Positions 7,648 through 16,372 of a DNA stretch of 64,000 nt are shown here, piece after piece. This DNA is from Streptomyces aquilus. Lineage in GTDB: Bacteria > Actinomycetota > Actinomycetes > Streptomycetales > Streptomycetaceae. The DNA lies in the NCBI RefSeq assembly GCF_003955715.1, contig NZ_CP034463.1:7378001-7442000 (forward strand), given 5' to 3'. A program made the translations under genes and the position numbers. The notes beneath the pieces are model-generated. The model saw only the letters and a program-made list of their open reading frames with translations. It was not told where the DNA came from and searched no databases. Positions within the stretch are counted from its first letter, which is position 1. Each line of letters starts with the position of its first letter.

Positions 7648-10600
7648 GTGCACCTCAAGGCCCTGACCCTCCGCGGGTTCAAGTCGTTCGCCTCGGCGAC
7701 CACGCTCCGGTTCGAGCCGGGCATCACGTGTGTCGTGGGACCGAACGGCTCGGGCAAGTCCAACGTCGTCGACGCCCTCAGCTGGGTGATGGGCGAGCAG
7801 GGCGCCAAGTCGCTGCGCGGCGGCAAGATGGAGGACGTCATCTTCGCCGGCACCACCGGGCGTCCGCCCCTGGGCCGCGCCGAGGTGTCCCTGACCATCG
7901 ACAACTCCGACGGGGCGCTGCCCATCGAGTACGCCGAGGTCACCATCACGCGGATCATGTTCCGCAACGGCGGCAGCGAGTACCAGATCAACGGCGACAC
8001 CTGCCGCCTCCTCGACATCCAGGACCTCCTCTCCGACTCCGGCATCGGCCGCGAGATGCACGTCATCGTCGGCCAGGGCCAGCTCGACTCCGTTCTGCAC
8101 GCCGACCCGATGGGCCGTCGCGCCTTCATCGAAGAGGCCGCCGGCGTCCTCAAGCACCGCAAGCGCAAGGAGAAGGCCCTCCGCAAGCTGGACGCGATGC
8201 AGGCCAACCTCGCGCGCGTGCAGGACCTCACGGACGAACTCCGCAGGCAGCTCAAGCCCCTCGGCCGCCAGGCCGCGGTCGCCCGGCGGGCCGCCGTGAT
8301 CCAGGCCGACCTGCGCGACGCCCGGCTGCGCCTGCTCGCCGACGACCTCGTCCGGCTGCGCGAGGCGCTCAAGGCCGAGGTGGCCGACGAGGCCGCCCTG
8401 AAGGAACGCAAGGAGACCGCCGAGCAGGAGCTGAAGAAGGCGCTCCAGCGCGAGGCGCTCCTGGAGGACGAGGTACGGCAGCTCACCCCGCGCCTCCAGC
8501 GCGCCCAGCAGACCTGGTACGAGCTCTCCCAGCTCGCCGAACGGGTACGCGGCACCGTCTCGCTCGCCGACGCCCGCGTGAAGAGCGCGACCTCCGCCCC
8601 GCCCGAGGAACGGCGGGGCCGCGACCCCGAGGACATGGAGCGCGAGGCCGCCCGCATCCGTGAGCAGGAGGCCGAGCTGGAGGCTGCCCTGGAGGCGGCC
8701 GAGCGGGCCCTGGAGGACACGGTCGCCCACCGCGCCGAGCTGGAACGCGCGTTGACCGACGAGGAACGGCGCCTGAAGGACGTGGCCCGCGCCATCGCCG
8801 ACCGCCGCGAGGGCCTGGCCCGCCTCAACGGCCAGGTCAACGCGGCCCGTTCGCGCGCCGCCTCGGCCCAGGCCGAGATCGACCGCCTCGCCGCCGCGAG
8901 GGACGAGGCCCAGGAACGTGCGGTCGCCGCGCAGGAGGAGTACGAGACGCTCAAGGCCGAGGTCGACGGCCTCGACGCGGGCGACGCGGAACTCGCCGAG
9001 CAGCATGACGCCGCGAAGGCCGCGCTGGCCGAGGCGGAGGCCGCCCTGACGGCCGCGCGGGAGGCGGCGACGGCGGCGGAGCGCAAGCGCGCGGCGACGC
9101 AGGCCCGGCACGAGGCGCTGGCGCTGGGACTGCGGAGGAAGGACGGGACCGGAATACTGCTGGGCGCGAAGGACCGCCTCAGCGGTCTGCTGGGCCCGGC
9201 GGCGGAGCTGCTGAGCGTGACGCCGGGCCACGAGGTCGCGCTGGCGGCGGCGTTCGGCGCGGCGGCGGACGCACTGGCGGTCACGTCCCCGTCGGCGGCG
9301 GCGGACGCGATCCGCCTGCTGCGCAAGCAGGACGGCGGACGGGCGTCACTCCTGCTCGCCGGGTCACCTGAAGCGCCTCTTGGGGGCGCGACCAGCCACG
9401 ACGAACCCGTGGACGCCAGACACCAGCACGCGGCAGATTTCGTCCGCGGCCCTTCCGACCTCATGCCGGCCGTACGCCGCCTCCTGGCCGGCATCGTCGT
9501 CGTCAGCACCCTCGAAGACGCCGAGGACCTCGTCTACGCCCACCCCCACCTCACCGCGGTCACCGCCGAAGGCGACCTCCTCGGTGCCCACTTCGCCCAC
9601 GGCGGCTCCGCGGGCGCGCCGAGCCTCCTCGAAGTACAGGCGTCCGTCGACGAGGCGGCCGCGGAGCTGGCGGAACTGGCCGTCCAGTGCGAGGCCCTCA
9701 CCGAGGCACAGCACGCCGCGGCGGACCGGCGTAAGGAATGCGCCGCCCTCGTCGAGGAGCTCGCGGAGCGTCGCCGCGCCGCCGACCGGGAGAAGTCGGC
9801 CGTCGCCCAGCAGCTCGGCCGGCTCGCCGGCCAGGCGAAGGGCGCCGCGGGGGAGGCCGAGCGGTCGACCGCGGCCGCGGCCCGCGCGCAGGACGCGCTG
9901 GACAAGGCCCTCCAGGACGTCGAGGAACTCGCCGAACGGCTCGCCGTCGCCGAGGAGATGCCCGTCGAGGAGGAGCCGGACACCGCCGTACGGGACCGGC
10001 TCGCCGCCGACGGGGCCAATGCCCGGCAGACCGAGATGGAGGCCCGGCTCCAGGTCCGTACGCACGAGGAGCGCGTCAAGGGCCTCGCCGGCCGGGCCGA
10101 CTCCCTCGACCGTGCCGCCCGCGCGGAGCGCGACGCACGCGCGCGTGCCGAGCAGCGGCGGGCCCGGCTGCGCCACGAGGCCGCCGTCGCCGAGGCCGTG
10201 GCCTCCGGTGCCCGGCAGTTGCTGGCGCACGTCGAGGTGTCGCTCGCGCGCGCGGACGCCGAGCGGACCGCCGCCGACGCGGCCAAGGCCCTCCGCGAGC
10301 AGGAGCTGACCGCCGCTCGCGCCACTGGTCGCGATCTCAAGGCCGAGCTGGACAAGCTCACCGACTCCGTCCACCGCGGCGAGGTCCTGGGCGCCGAGAA
10401 GCGGATGCGGATCGAGCAGCTGGAGACCAAGGCGCTGGAGGAGCTGGGCGTCGAGCCTGCGGGCCTGGTCTCCGAGTACGGCCCCCATCAGCTCGTACCG
10501 CCGTCTCCGCCCGCCGAGGGCGAGGAGCTGCCGGAGGACCCCGAGCATCCGCGCAACCAGCCCAGGCAGTTCCACCGGGCGGAGCAGGAGCGGCGGCTCA

Positions 10601-11220
10601 AGGCGGCCGAGCGGGCGTACCAGCAGCTCGGCAAGGTCAACCCGCTGGCGCTGGAGGAGTTCGCGGCGCTGGAGGAGCGGCACCAGTTCCTCAGCGAGCA
10701 GCTGGAGGACCTGCGGAAGACCCGCGCCGACCTGCTTCAGGTGGTGAAGGAGGTCGACGAGCGCGTCGAGCAGGTCTTCACCGAGGCCTACCGGGACACG
10801 GCCCGGGAGTTCGAGGGGGTCTTCAGCCGGCTGTTCCCCGGTGGTGAGGGGCGGCTGATCCTCACCGATCCCGACAACATGCTCACCACGGGTGTGGACG
10901 TCGAGGCGCGTCCGCCGGGCAAGAAGGTCAAGCGGCTCAGCCTGCTGTCCGGTGGCGAGCGGTCCCTCACGGCCGTAGCGTTGCTGGTGTCGATCTTCAA
11001 GGCCCGGCCGAGTCCGTTCTATGTCATGGACGAGGTCGAGGCCGCGCTGGACGACACCAATCTTCAGCGGCTGATCCGGATCATGCAGGAGCTGCAAGAG
11101 GCCTCGCAGCTCATCGTGATCACGCACCAGAAGCGGACGATGGAGGTCGCCGACGCGCTGTACGGCGTCTCCATGCAGGGCGACGGCGTCTCGAAGGTCA
11201 TCAGCCAGCGGCTGCGTTGA
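7648..11220 (+). CDS. smc: Chromosome partition protein SMC
   Basis: 1190 residues. Head-coil-hinge-coil-head ATPase that compacts and segregates the chromosome with ScpA/ScpB. The N-terminal head begins HLKALTLRGFKSF with Walker A GPNGSGKS at 31-38. Two Glu/Arg/Ala-rich coiled-coil arms flank a hinge at about 510-680. The C-terminal head has the signature LSGGERS (about 1100) and Walker B YVMDEVEAALDD (about 1124-1135). GTG 7648 is chosen because it gives the standard SMC N-terminus. A -10-like TAGAGT (7632-7637) implies a very short leader. Not in an operon with neighbours. Confidence 0.97.
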   Translation: MHLKALTLRGFKSFASATTLRFEPGITCVVGPNGSGKSNVVDALSWVMGEQGAKSLRGGKMEDVIFAGTTGRPPLGRAEVSLTIDNSDGALPIEYAEVTITRIMFRNGGSEYQINGDTCRLLDIQDLLSDSGIGREMHVIVGQGQLDSVLHADPMGRRAFIEEAAGVLKHRKRKEKALRKLDAMQANLARVQDLTDELRRQLKPLGRQAAVARRAAVIQADLRDARLRLLADDLVRLREALKAEVADEAALKERKETAEQELKKALQREALLEDEVRQLTPRLQRAQQTWYELSQLAERVRGTVSLADARVKSATSAPPEERRGRDPEDMEREAARIREQEAELEAALEAAERALEDTVAHRAELERALTDEERRLKDVARAIADRREGLARLNGQVNAARSRAASAQAEIDRLAAARDEAQERAVAAQEEYETLKAEVDGLDAGDAELAEQHDAAKAALAEAEAALTAAREAATAAERKRAATQARHEALALGLRRKDGTGILLGAKDRLSGLLGPAAELLSVTPGHEVALAAAFGAAADALAVTSPSAAADAIRLLRKQDGGRASLLLAGSPEAPLGGATSHDEPVDARHQHAADFVRGPSDLMPAVRRLLAGIVVVSTLEDAEDLVYAHPHLTAVTAEGDLLGAHFAHGGSAGAPSLLEVQASVDEAAAELAELAVQCEALTEAQHAAADRRKECAALVEELAERRRAADREKSAVAQQLGRLAGQAKGAAGEAERSTAAAARAQDALDKALQDVEELAERLAVAEEMPVEEEPDTAVRDRLAADGANARQTEMEARLQVRTHEERVKGLAGRADSLDRAARAERDARARAEQRRARLRHEAAVAEAVASGARQLLAHVEVSLARADAERTAADAAKALREQELTAARATGRDLKAELDKLTDSVHRGEVLGAEKRMRIEQLETKALEELGVEPAGLVSEYGPHQLVPPSPPAEGEELPEDPEHPRNQPRQFHRAEQERRLKAAERAYQQLGKVNPLALEEFAALEERHQFLSEQLEDLRKTRADLLQVVKEVDERVEQVFTEAYRDTAREFEGVFSRLFPGGEGRLILTDPDNMLTTGVDVEARPPGKKVKRLSLLSGGERSLTAVALLVSIFKARPSPFYVMDEVEAALDDTNLQRLIRIMQELQEASQLIVITHQKRTMEVADALYGVSMQGDGVSKVISQRLR

Positions 11221-11302
11221 TCCCGTCTACCCGCTCTTCACTTCTTCAATCCTTGAACTCATCTTCCACAGTGGTGCCTGTTTTCTCACATCGCTTTCGC
11301 TG

Positions 11303-11330
11303 TTGACTTCACAACTTGAAGGCATAAGGT
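11303..11330 (+). promoter_or_regulatory. Candidate glcP promoter
   Basis: TTGACT (11303-11308), a 16-base spacer and TAAGGT (11325-11330), about 55 bases before the glcP start, fit the Streptomyces housekeeping-sigma pattern well. Confidence 0.6.
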
Positions 11331-11385
11331 CTGCATCGTTGTTCTTGCCTTCAGGCAGCGTTGCCGATGGCCTTAGGAGTTGAAC

Positions 11386-12801
11386 GTGACCAGCACTGCG
11401 CCACCCAAGTCAGGAGCCAGGACGGCTCATCCCGATCACCTCGGGCATGTCATCTTCATCGCGGCGGCCGCCGCGATGGGCGGGTTCCTCTTCGGGTACG
11501 ACAGCTCCGTGATCAACGGCGCCGTCGAGGCCATCCGGGACCGGTACGACATCGGTTCGGCGGCGCTGGCGCAGGTCATCGCCATCGCCCTGATCGGTTG
11601 TGCCATCGGCGCCGCCACCGCGGGCCGGATCGCCGACCGCATCGGCCGTATCCGCTGTATGCAGATCTCCGCCGTGCTGTTCACGGTGAGCGCCGTCGGT
11701 TCGGCGCTGCCCTTCGCGCTGTGGGACCTCGCCTTCTGGCGCATCGTCGGCGGCTTCGCCATCGGCATGGCCTCCGTGATCGGCCCCGCCTACATCGCCG
11801 AGGTCGCCCCGCCGGCCTACCGCGGCCGCCTCGGCTCCTTCCAGCAGGCCGCCATCGTCATCGGCATCGCCATCTCGCAGCTGGTCAACTGGGGTCTGCT
11901 CAACGCGGCCGGCGGCGACCAGCGCGGCAAGCTGATGGGCCTGGAGGCCTGGCAGGTCATGCTCGGCGTCATGGTGATCCCGGCCGTCCTCTACGGCCTG
12001 CTCTCCTTCGCCATCCCCGAGTCCCCGCGCTTCCTGATCTCCGTCGGCAAGCACGAGCGCGCCCGCGAGATCCTCAAGGAGGTCGAGGGCGAGAACATCG
12101 ACCTCGACGCCCGCGTGACGGAGATCGAGCACGGCATGCGCAGCGAGCACAAGTCCACCTTCAAGGACCTGCTCGGCGGCGGCTTCTTCTTCAAGCCGAT
12201 CGTCTGGGTCGGCATCGGCCTGTCGGTCTTCCAGCAGTTCGTCGGCATCAACGTCGCGTTCTACTACTCCTCGACGCTGTGGCAGTCGGTCGGCGTCGAC
12301 CCGACGGACTCGTTCTTCTACTCCTTCACGACGTCGATCATCAACATCGTCGGCACCGTGATCGCCATGATCTTCGTCGACCGCGTCGGCCGTAAGCCGC
12401 TGGCCCTCATCGGCTCGGTCGGCATGGTCATCGGCCTCGGCCTGGAGGCCTGGGCGTTCAGCTTCGACCTGGTCGACGGCAAGCTCCCGGCCGCCCAGGG
12501 CTGGACCGCCCTGATCGCGGCCCACGTCTTCGTCCTCTTCTTCGCCCTGTCCTGGGGCGTGGTCGTCTGGGTCTTCCTCGGCGAGATGTTCCCCAACCGC
12601 ATCCGCGCCGCCGCCCTGGGCGTCGCCGCCTCCGCGCAGTGGATCGCCAACTGGGCCATCACCGCGAGCTTCCCGTCGCTGGCCGACTGGAACCTCTCCG
12701 CGACCTACGTGATCTACACGGTCTTCGCCGCGCTCTCCATCCCGTTCGTCCTCAAGTACGTCAAGGAGACGAAGGGCAAGGCGCTGGAGGAGATGGGCTG
12801 A
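11386..12801 (+). CDS. glcP: Glucose permease, MFS sugar:H+ symporter
   Basis: 471 residues, twelve predicted membrane helices. Sugar-porter signatures: FLFGYDSSVINGA in helix 1, DRIGRIR between helices 2 and 3, PESPRFL after helix 6, QQFVGIN in helix 7, and FVDRVGRKPL between helices 8 and 9. The position just after smc matches glcP1 of S. coelicolor, the main glucose uptake system there. GTG 11386 has AGGAG six bases upstream and is preferred over the TTG at 11380. Preceded by a good promoter. Confidence 0.92.
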   Translation: MTSTAPPKSGARTAHPDHLGHVIFIAAAAAMGGFLFGYDSSVINGAVEAIRDRYDIGSAALAQVIAIALIGCAIGAATAGRIADRIGRIRCMQISAVLFTVSAVGSALPFALWDLAFWRIVGGFAIGMASVIGPAYIAEVAPPAYRGRLGSFQQAAIVIGIAISQLVNWGLLNAAGGDQRGKLMGLEAWQVMLGVMVIPAVLYGLLSFAIPESPRFLISVGKHERAREILKEVEGENIDLDARVTEIEHGMRSEHKSTFKDLLGGGFFFKPIVWVGIGLSVFQQFVGINVAFYYSSTLWQSVGVDPTDSFFYSFTTSIINIVGTVIAMIFVDRVGRKPLALIGSVGMVIGLGLEAWAFSFDLVDGKLPAAQGWTALIAAHVFVLFFALSWGVVVWVFLGEMFPNRIRAAALGVAASAQWIANWAITASFPSLADWNLSATYVIYTVFAALSIPFVLKYVKETKGKALEEMG

Positions 12802-12874
12802 GCAGCCCGTACGAACTCGGGGGGAAGGGCTCAAACCCCGCTGCCCCTCTCCCCGTGACCCTCACCGCCGCCCC

Positions 12875-12895
12875 GGCTCGGCCACTGCCCGAGCC
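12875..12895. terminator. Hairpin between convergent glcP and LLM genes
   Basis: GGCTCGG-7-CCGAGCC stem in the 120-bp convergent gap. Weak but correctly placed; no U-run. Confidence 0.45.
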
Positions 12896-12921
12896 TGGGC
12901 GGCGGTGTCGCGTCCAGCCGA

Positions 12922-13893
12922 TCAGCCGCCGAGCCTCGGCAGGACGTCCTCGCAGAACAGCCGCAGACTCCGCCACCCCTCCGCGACCGGCATCCCGCCA
13001 GCCAGCGGATGCAGTACGAGGTTGTCGAGGCCCTGGGCCACGCACTCGTCCGGCGTCAGCACCCGGTACACGCCCTCGGCACGCAGCCCGGCCACATCCG
13101 TCGCCGCCGACTTCACCGCCGACCGGATGTCCCCGGACTGCCAGGAGGCGTACGTCCGGGCCTCGTGCAGGAAGTGCTCCCCGTGCGTGGCCCACACCTC
13201 GCCCGGGTCCTCCGCGAGGTGCAGCAGCGGGGTCTCGGCGGCCGGCATCATCGTCCACCCCTCCGTGCCGTACTCGACGAGCCGTTCTTTGTAGTACGCC
13301 TCCAGTTCCGGCAGATGCGCGCTGGGGAAGAAGGGCAGACCGAGCCGGGCGGCCCGGCGGGCGGCGGCCTCGGAGGAGCCGCCGACCAGGAGCAGGGGGT
13401 GCGGGTCGGTGAAGGGGCGCGGGGTGACCCGTACCGTACGGCCCCGGTACGTGAAGTCCTCGCCGGTCCAGGCCTTGAGCAGCGTCTCCAGCAGTTCGTC
13501 CTGGAGCTTGCCGCGCCGCTTCCACTCCACGTCGAACAGGGCGTACTCCTCGGGCCGGTAGCCGATCCCGGCGACCGTCACCAGGCGGCCGCCGCTCAGC
13601 AGGTCCAGCACCGCGATCTCCTCGGCCAGCCGCAGGGGGTCGTGGAGCGGGCCGATGATCGCCGAGACGGTGACCGCGATGCGGCGGGTGGCGCCGAAGA
13701 CGGCTGCCGCGAAGGCGAAGGGGGAGGGCAGCCAGTTGTTCGCGACGCCGTGGTGCTCCTCCGTCTGCACGGTGGTGATGCCGTGTTCGTCGGCGTACGC
13801 GGCCATCTCCAGGGCGGCCTGATAGCGGGCGCGCAGGGAGGCAGGGGTGGCGCCGGGCTCGACGAGGTTGAAACGGACGACGGAGACGGGCAT
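12922..13893 (-). CDS. LLM-class flavin-dependent oxidoreductase
   Basis: 323 residues in the luciferase-like monooxygenase (F420- or FMN-dependent) TIM-barrel family. Typical segments are EEHHG near residue 46, VSAIIGPLHDPLRLAEE (about 75-91), DLLSGGRLVTVAGIGY, and a substrate/cofactor loop PLLLVGGSSEAAARRAARLGL. The substrate cannot be told from sequence; relatives include F420-dependent reductases and alkanal-type monooxygenases. ATG at 13893, divergent from ftsY and convergent with glcP. Confidence 0.9.
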   Translation of the reverse strand: MPVSVVRFNLVEPGATPASLRARYQAALEMAAYADEHGITTVQTEEHHGVANNWLPSPFAFAAAVFGATRRIAVTVSAIIGPLHDPLRLAEEIAVLDLLSGGRLVTVAGIGYRPEEYALFDVEWKRRGKLQDELLETLLKAWTGEDFTYRGRTVRVTPRPFTDPHPLLLVGGSSEAAARRAARLGLPFFPSAHLPELEAYYKERLVEYGTEGWTMMPAAETPLLHLAEDPGEVWATHGEHFLHEARTYASWQSGDIRSAVKSAATDVAGLRAEGVYRVLTPDECVAQGLDNLVLHPLAGGMPVAEGWRSLRLFCEDVLPRLGG

Positions 13894-13998
13894 GGGGGTC
13901 TCCCTTCACCGGGCGGGTGTGGAGGGGGACGTTAGCTGACGGTGTGTCAGACATCCAGAGCGGTGTCGCAGGACTCCATGACCGATACTGGTCGGGTT

Positions 13999-15210
13999 AT
14001 GGAAACCGTCATCCTTGCTGTAGTCATCGCCGTGGTCGTGCTCGGTGTGCTCGGCGGGCTCGTCGTCGGCAGCCGACGCAAGAAGCCGCTGCCCCCGCCG
14101 CCTCCCGCAGCGCCCGACATCACCGCCCCTCCGGCCGAGCCGCACATCGGCGACGAGGCCGAGACGCCCCGCGACGAACCGCGCCGGACGATAGAGGAGG
14201 TGGACCTGCCCGACGGCTCGACCGGAGTCGCCGTCGGGGAACCGCCCGTCGTCGAAGAGCTCCCGCCGACCGAGATCGAGGTCCCGGAGCCCACCGCCGG
14301 CCGCCTGGTGCGGCTGCGCGCCCGTCTCTCCCGCTCGCAGAACGCGCTCGGCAAGGGTCTGCTGACCCTGCTGTCCCGCGAGCACCTCGACGACGACACC
14401 TGGGAGGAGATCGAGGACACCCTCCTCACCGCCGACGTCGGCGTCGCGCCCACCCAGGAGCTGGTCGAGGGCCTGCGCGAGCGCGTGAAGGTGCTCGGCA
14501 CCCGGACCCCGGAGGAGCTGCGCGGGCTGCTGCGCGAGGAGCTCCTGAAGCTGGTCGGCACCGACTTCGACCGCACGGTGAAGACCGAGCCCGAGACCAG
14601 CAAGCCCGGCATCGTGATGGTCGTCGGCGTCAACGGCACCGGCAAGACCACGACCACCGGCAAGCTCGCCCGGGTGCTCGTGGCCGACGGCCGCTCGGTC
14701 GTCCTCGGTGCCGCCGACACCTTCCGTGCCGCCGCCGCCGATCAGTTGCAGACCTGGGGTGAGCGGGTCGGCGCCCACACCGTGCGCGGTCCCGAGGGCG
14801 GCGACCCCGCCTCCATCGCGTTCGACGCGGTGAAGGAGGGCAAGGAGATCGGCGCCGATGTCGTGCTGATCGACACCGCCGGACGCCTCCACACCAAGAC
14901 CGGCCTCATGGACGAGCTCGGCAAGGTCAAGCGGGTCGTGGAGAAGCAGGCGCCGCTCGACGAGGTGCTGCTGGTGCTGGACGCGACGACCGGGCAGAAC
15001 GGCCTGGTGCAGGCCCGTGTCTTCGCCGAGGTCGTCGACATCACGGGCATCGTGCTGACCAAGCTCGACGGCACGGCCAAGGGCGGCATCGTCATCGCGG
15101 TCCAGCGGGAGCTGGGGGTGCCGGTGAAGCTCGTGGGTCTGGGTGAGGGCGCGGACGACCTGGCGCCGTTCGAGCCGGAGGCGTTCGTGGATGCCCTTAT
15201 CGGGGAGTAG
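13999..15210 (+). CDS. ftsY: Signal recognition particle receptor FtsY
   Basis: 403 residues. SRP-receptor GTPase that docks Ffh-ribosome complexes at the membrane. The N-terminus is a single hydrophobic helix (about 2-22, ETVILAVVIAVVVLGVLGG), so this FtsY is membrane-anchored, as in other actinobacteria. A Pro/Glu-rich acidic linker (about 30-100) leads to the NG domain: G1 GVNGTGKTT at about 210-218, then DTFRAAA, DTAGR and TKLDGTAKGG. ATG 13999 gives the standard Streptomyces start. Its partner ffh lies at 22410. Confidence 0.96.
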   Translation: METVILAVVIAVVVLGVLGGLVVGSRRKKPLPPPPPAAPDITAPPAEPHIGDEAETPRDEPRRTIEEVDLPDGSTGVAVGEPPVVEELPPTEIEVPEPTAGRLVRLRARLSRSQNALGKGLLTLLSREHLDDDTWEEIEDTLLTADVGVAPTQELVEGLRERVKVLGTRTPEELRGLLREELLKLVGTDFDRTVKTEPETSKPGIVMVVGVNGTGKTTTTGKLARVLVADGRSVVLGAADTFRAAAADQLQTWGERVGAHTVRGPEGGDPASIAFDAVKEGKEIGADVVLIDTAGRLHTKTGLMDELGKVKRVVEKQAPLDEVLLVLDATTGQNGLVQARVFAEVVDITGIVLTKLDGTAKGGIVIAVQRELGVPVKLVGLGEGADDLAPFEPEAFVDALIGE

Positions 15211-15227
15211 GACGTCGTACACGCGAA

Positions 15228-15268
15228 GAAGTGCCCGCCCCCAAGGTGCAGTTGGGAGCGGGCACTTC
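15228..15268. terminator. Convergent terminator after ftsY
   Basis: GAAGTGCCCGC (15228-15238) pairs perfectly with GCGGGCACTTC (15258-15268); 11-bp stem, 19-base loop, placed between ftsY and the convergent prim-pol gene and usable in both directions. Confidence 0.8.
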
Positions 15269-15273
15269 GCTTT

Positions 15274-15939
15274 CTAGGCGCGGGATCGATGCGCCACGTA
15301 CGCCAGCGTCCCCAGCAGCAGCCTCGCCGCCGGTGGTTTCGTTGCCGAGTCCAGGGCCGGGGGGCGCAGCCAGTGCACCGGGCCCAGACCGCCCCGGTCG
15401 GACGGGGGAGCCGTGATGTGGGTGCCCGGGCCCAGGCCGCGCAGGTCCAGGGAGGTGGGGTCGTCCCAGCCCATGCGGTAGAGGAGTTCCGGGAGTTCGG
15501 CGGCGGCTCCGGGGGCGACGAAGAAGTGGGCGCGGCCTTCGGGGGTGGCGGTCACCGGGCCGAGGGGGAGGCCCATGCGCTCCAGGCGGACCAGGGCGCG
15601 GCGCCCGGCCGGCTCGGCCACCTCGATGACGTCGAAGGCCCGGCCGACCGGCAGCATCACCGAGGCGCCCGGGAACTCGGCCCAGGCACTGGTCACCTCG
15701 TCCAGCGTCGCGCCCGCCGGCACCTCCGGCGCGAAGTCGAGTGGATGCGCGCCCGGCGCCCGGCAGTCGGAGTGGCCGCAGGAGCACGCGCCCGCGGCGG
15801 CCCGGGCGCCCGGGACCACGTCCCAGCCCCACAGGCCGGTGAACTCGGCCACGGCGGTGCACTCCGACGAGCGGCCGCGGCGACGCGAGGAGGACCGGAT
15901 GTCGCGGATCCCCCGACTGCTGCCGATCGTGAAGCCCAT
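15274..15939 (-). CDS. Bifunctional DNA primase/polymerase N-terminal (prim-pol-like) domain protein
   Basis: 221 residues. The segment EFTGLWGWDVVPGARA followed by a Cys/His cluster (CSCGHSDCRAPGAHPLDF) resembles the N-terminus of prim-pol (AEP superfamily) proteins; TLDEVTSAWAEFPGASVMLPVGRAFDVIEV continues the fold. The usual acidic catalytic pair is only partly evident (DVIEV where DxD would be expected), so activity is uncertain. It stands alone, without a helicase or plasmid genes, in a core chromosomal location next to nsdA. ATG 15939 has GGAGGGGG upstream. Confidence 0.75.
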   Translation of the reverse strand: MGFTIGSSRGIRDIRSSSRRRGRSSECTAVAEFTGLWGWDVVPGARAAAGACSCGHSDCRAPGAHPLDFAPEVPAGATLDEVTSAWAEFPGASVMLPVGRAFDVIEVAEPAGRRALVRLERMGLPLGPVTATPEGRAHFFVAPGAAAELPELLYRMGWDDPTSLDLRGLGPGTHITAPPSDRGGLGPVHWLRPPALDSATKPPAARLLLGTLAYVAHRSRA

Positions 15940-16372
15940 GCCCCCTCCAACGGGTCCGGCGCACCGGTGGTTACGAGACGCGCACGGAAAGTGACCTGAG
16001 CGATGCCGCACCCGTCCACTCGGCGCCCGGTTGCGCCCCGGGTGGTGCGCCCGGTGATGCACGCCCCTGAGTGCACCGCTCCGCCCACTCCCGGCTGTCC
16101 TATGTCAAGTGAATCGCGTGCGGGCGACGGTGAGTTCATTCGAAGGGGTGGCGAATGGTGGCGTTTCCGGGATCGCCATGGCTGGACGGGTGATCGTAGG
16201 ATTACTTTGAGTGCACGAGGCCTGGGGGCACATGCACTCGTGGGTATGCCGGAGGCAACTCGGTATCCCGTTCGAAGGGTGACAACCGTCGGACAGGAAG
16301 CCGTATTTACCGGCATTCTGATAGGGCTTGGCGCACTCAGCGACAAGTGGTCTCAGGGATGGGGGCGTTCCA
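15940..16372. promoter_or_regulatory. nsdA upstream region with GAGTGCA repeats
   Basis: 433 bases between the divergent prim-pol and nsdA genes. GAGTGCA occurs at 16069-16075 and 16209-16215, and its complement TGCACTC at 16233-16239; the last two form an inverted repeat with a 17-base spacer. An AT-richer stretch (16300-16325, with TTTACC and GATAGG) is a possible promoter zone. No gene supported. Confidence 0.4.

Noticed and set aside
9361..9480. Possible frameshift or insertion in the smc hinge
   Set aside because: The frame continues with normal codon bias and leads into a typical hinge sequence; ordinary hinge variability.
11410..12834. 474-codon frame antisense to glcP
   Set aside because: Asp/Glu/Gly-rich mirror of a membrane protein gene with no motif; typical GC-rich shadow.
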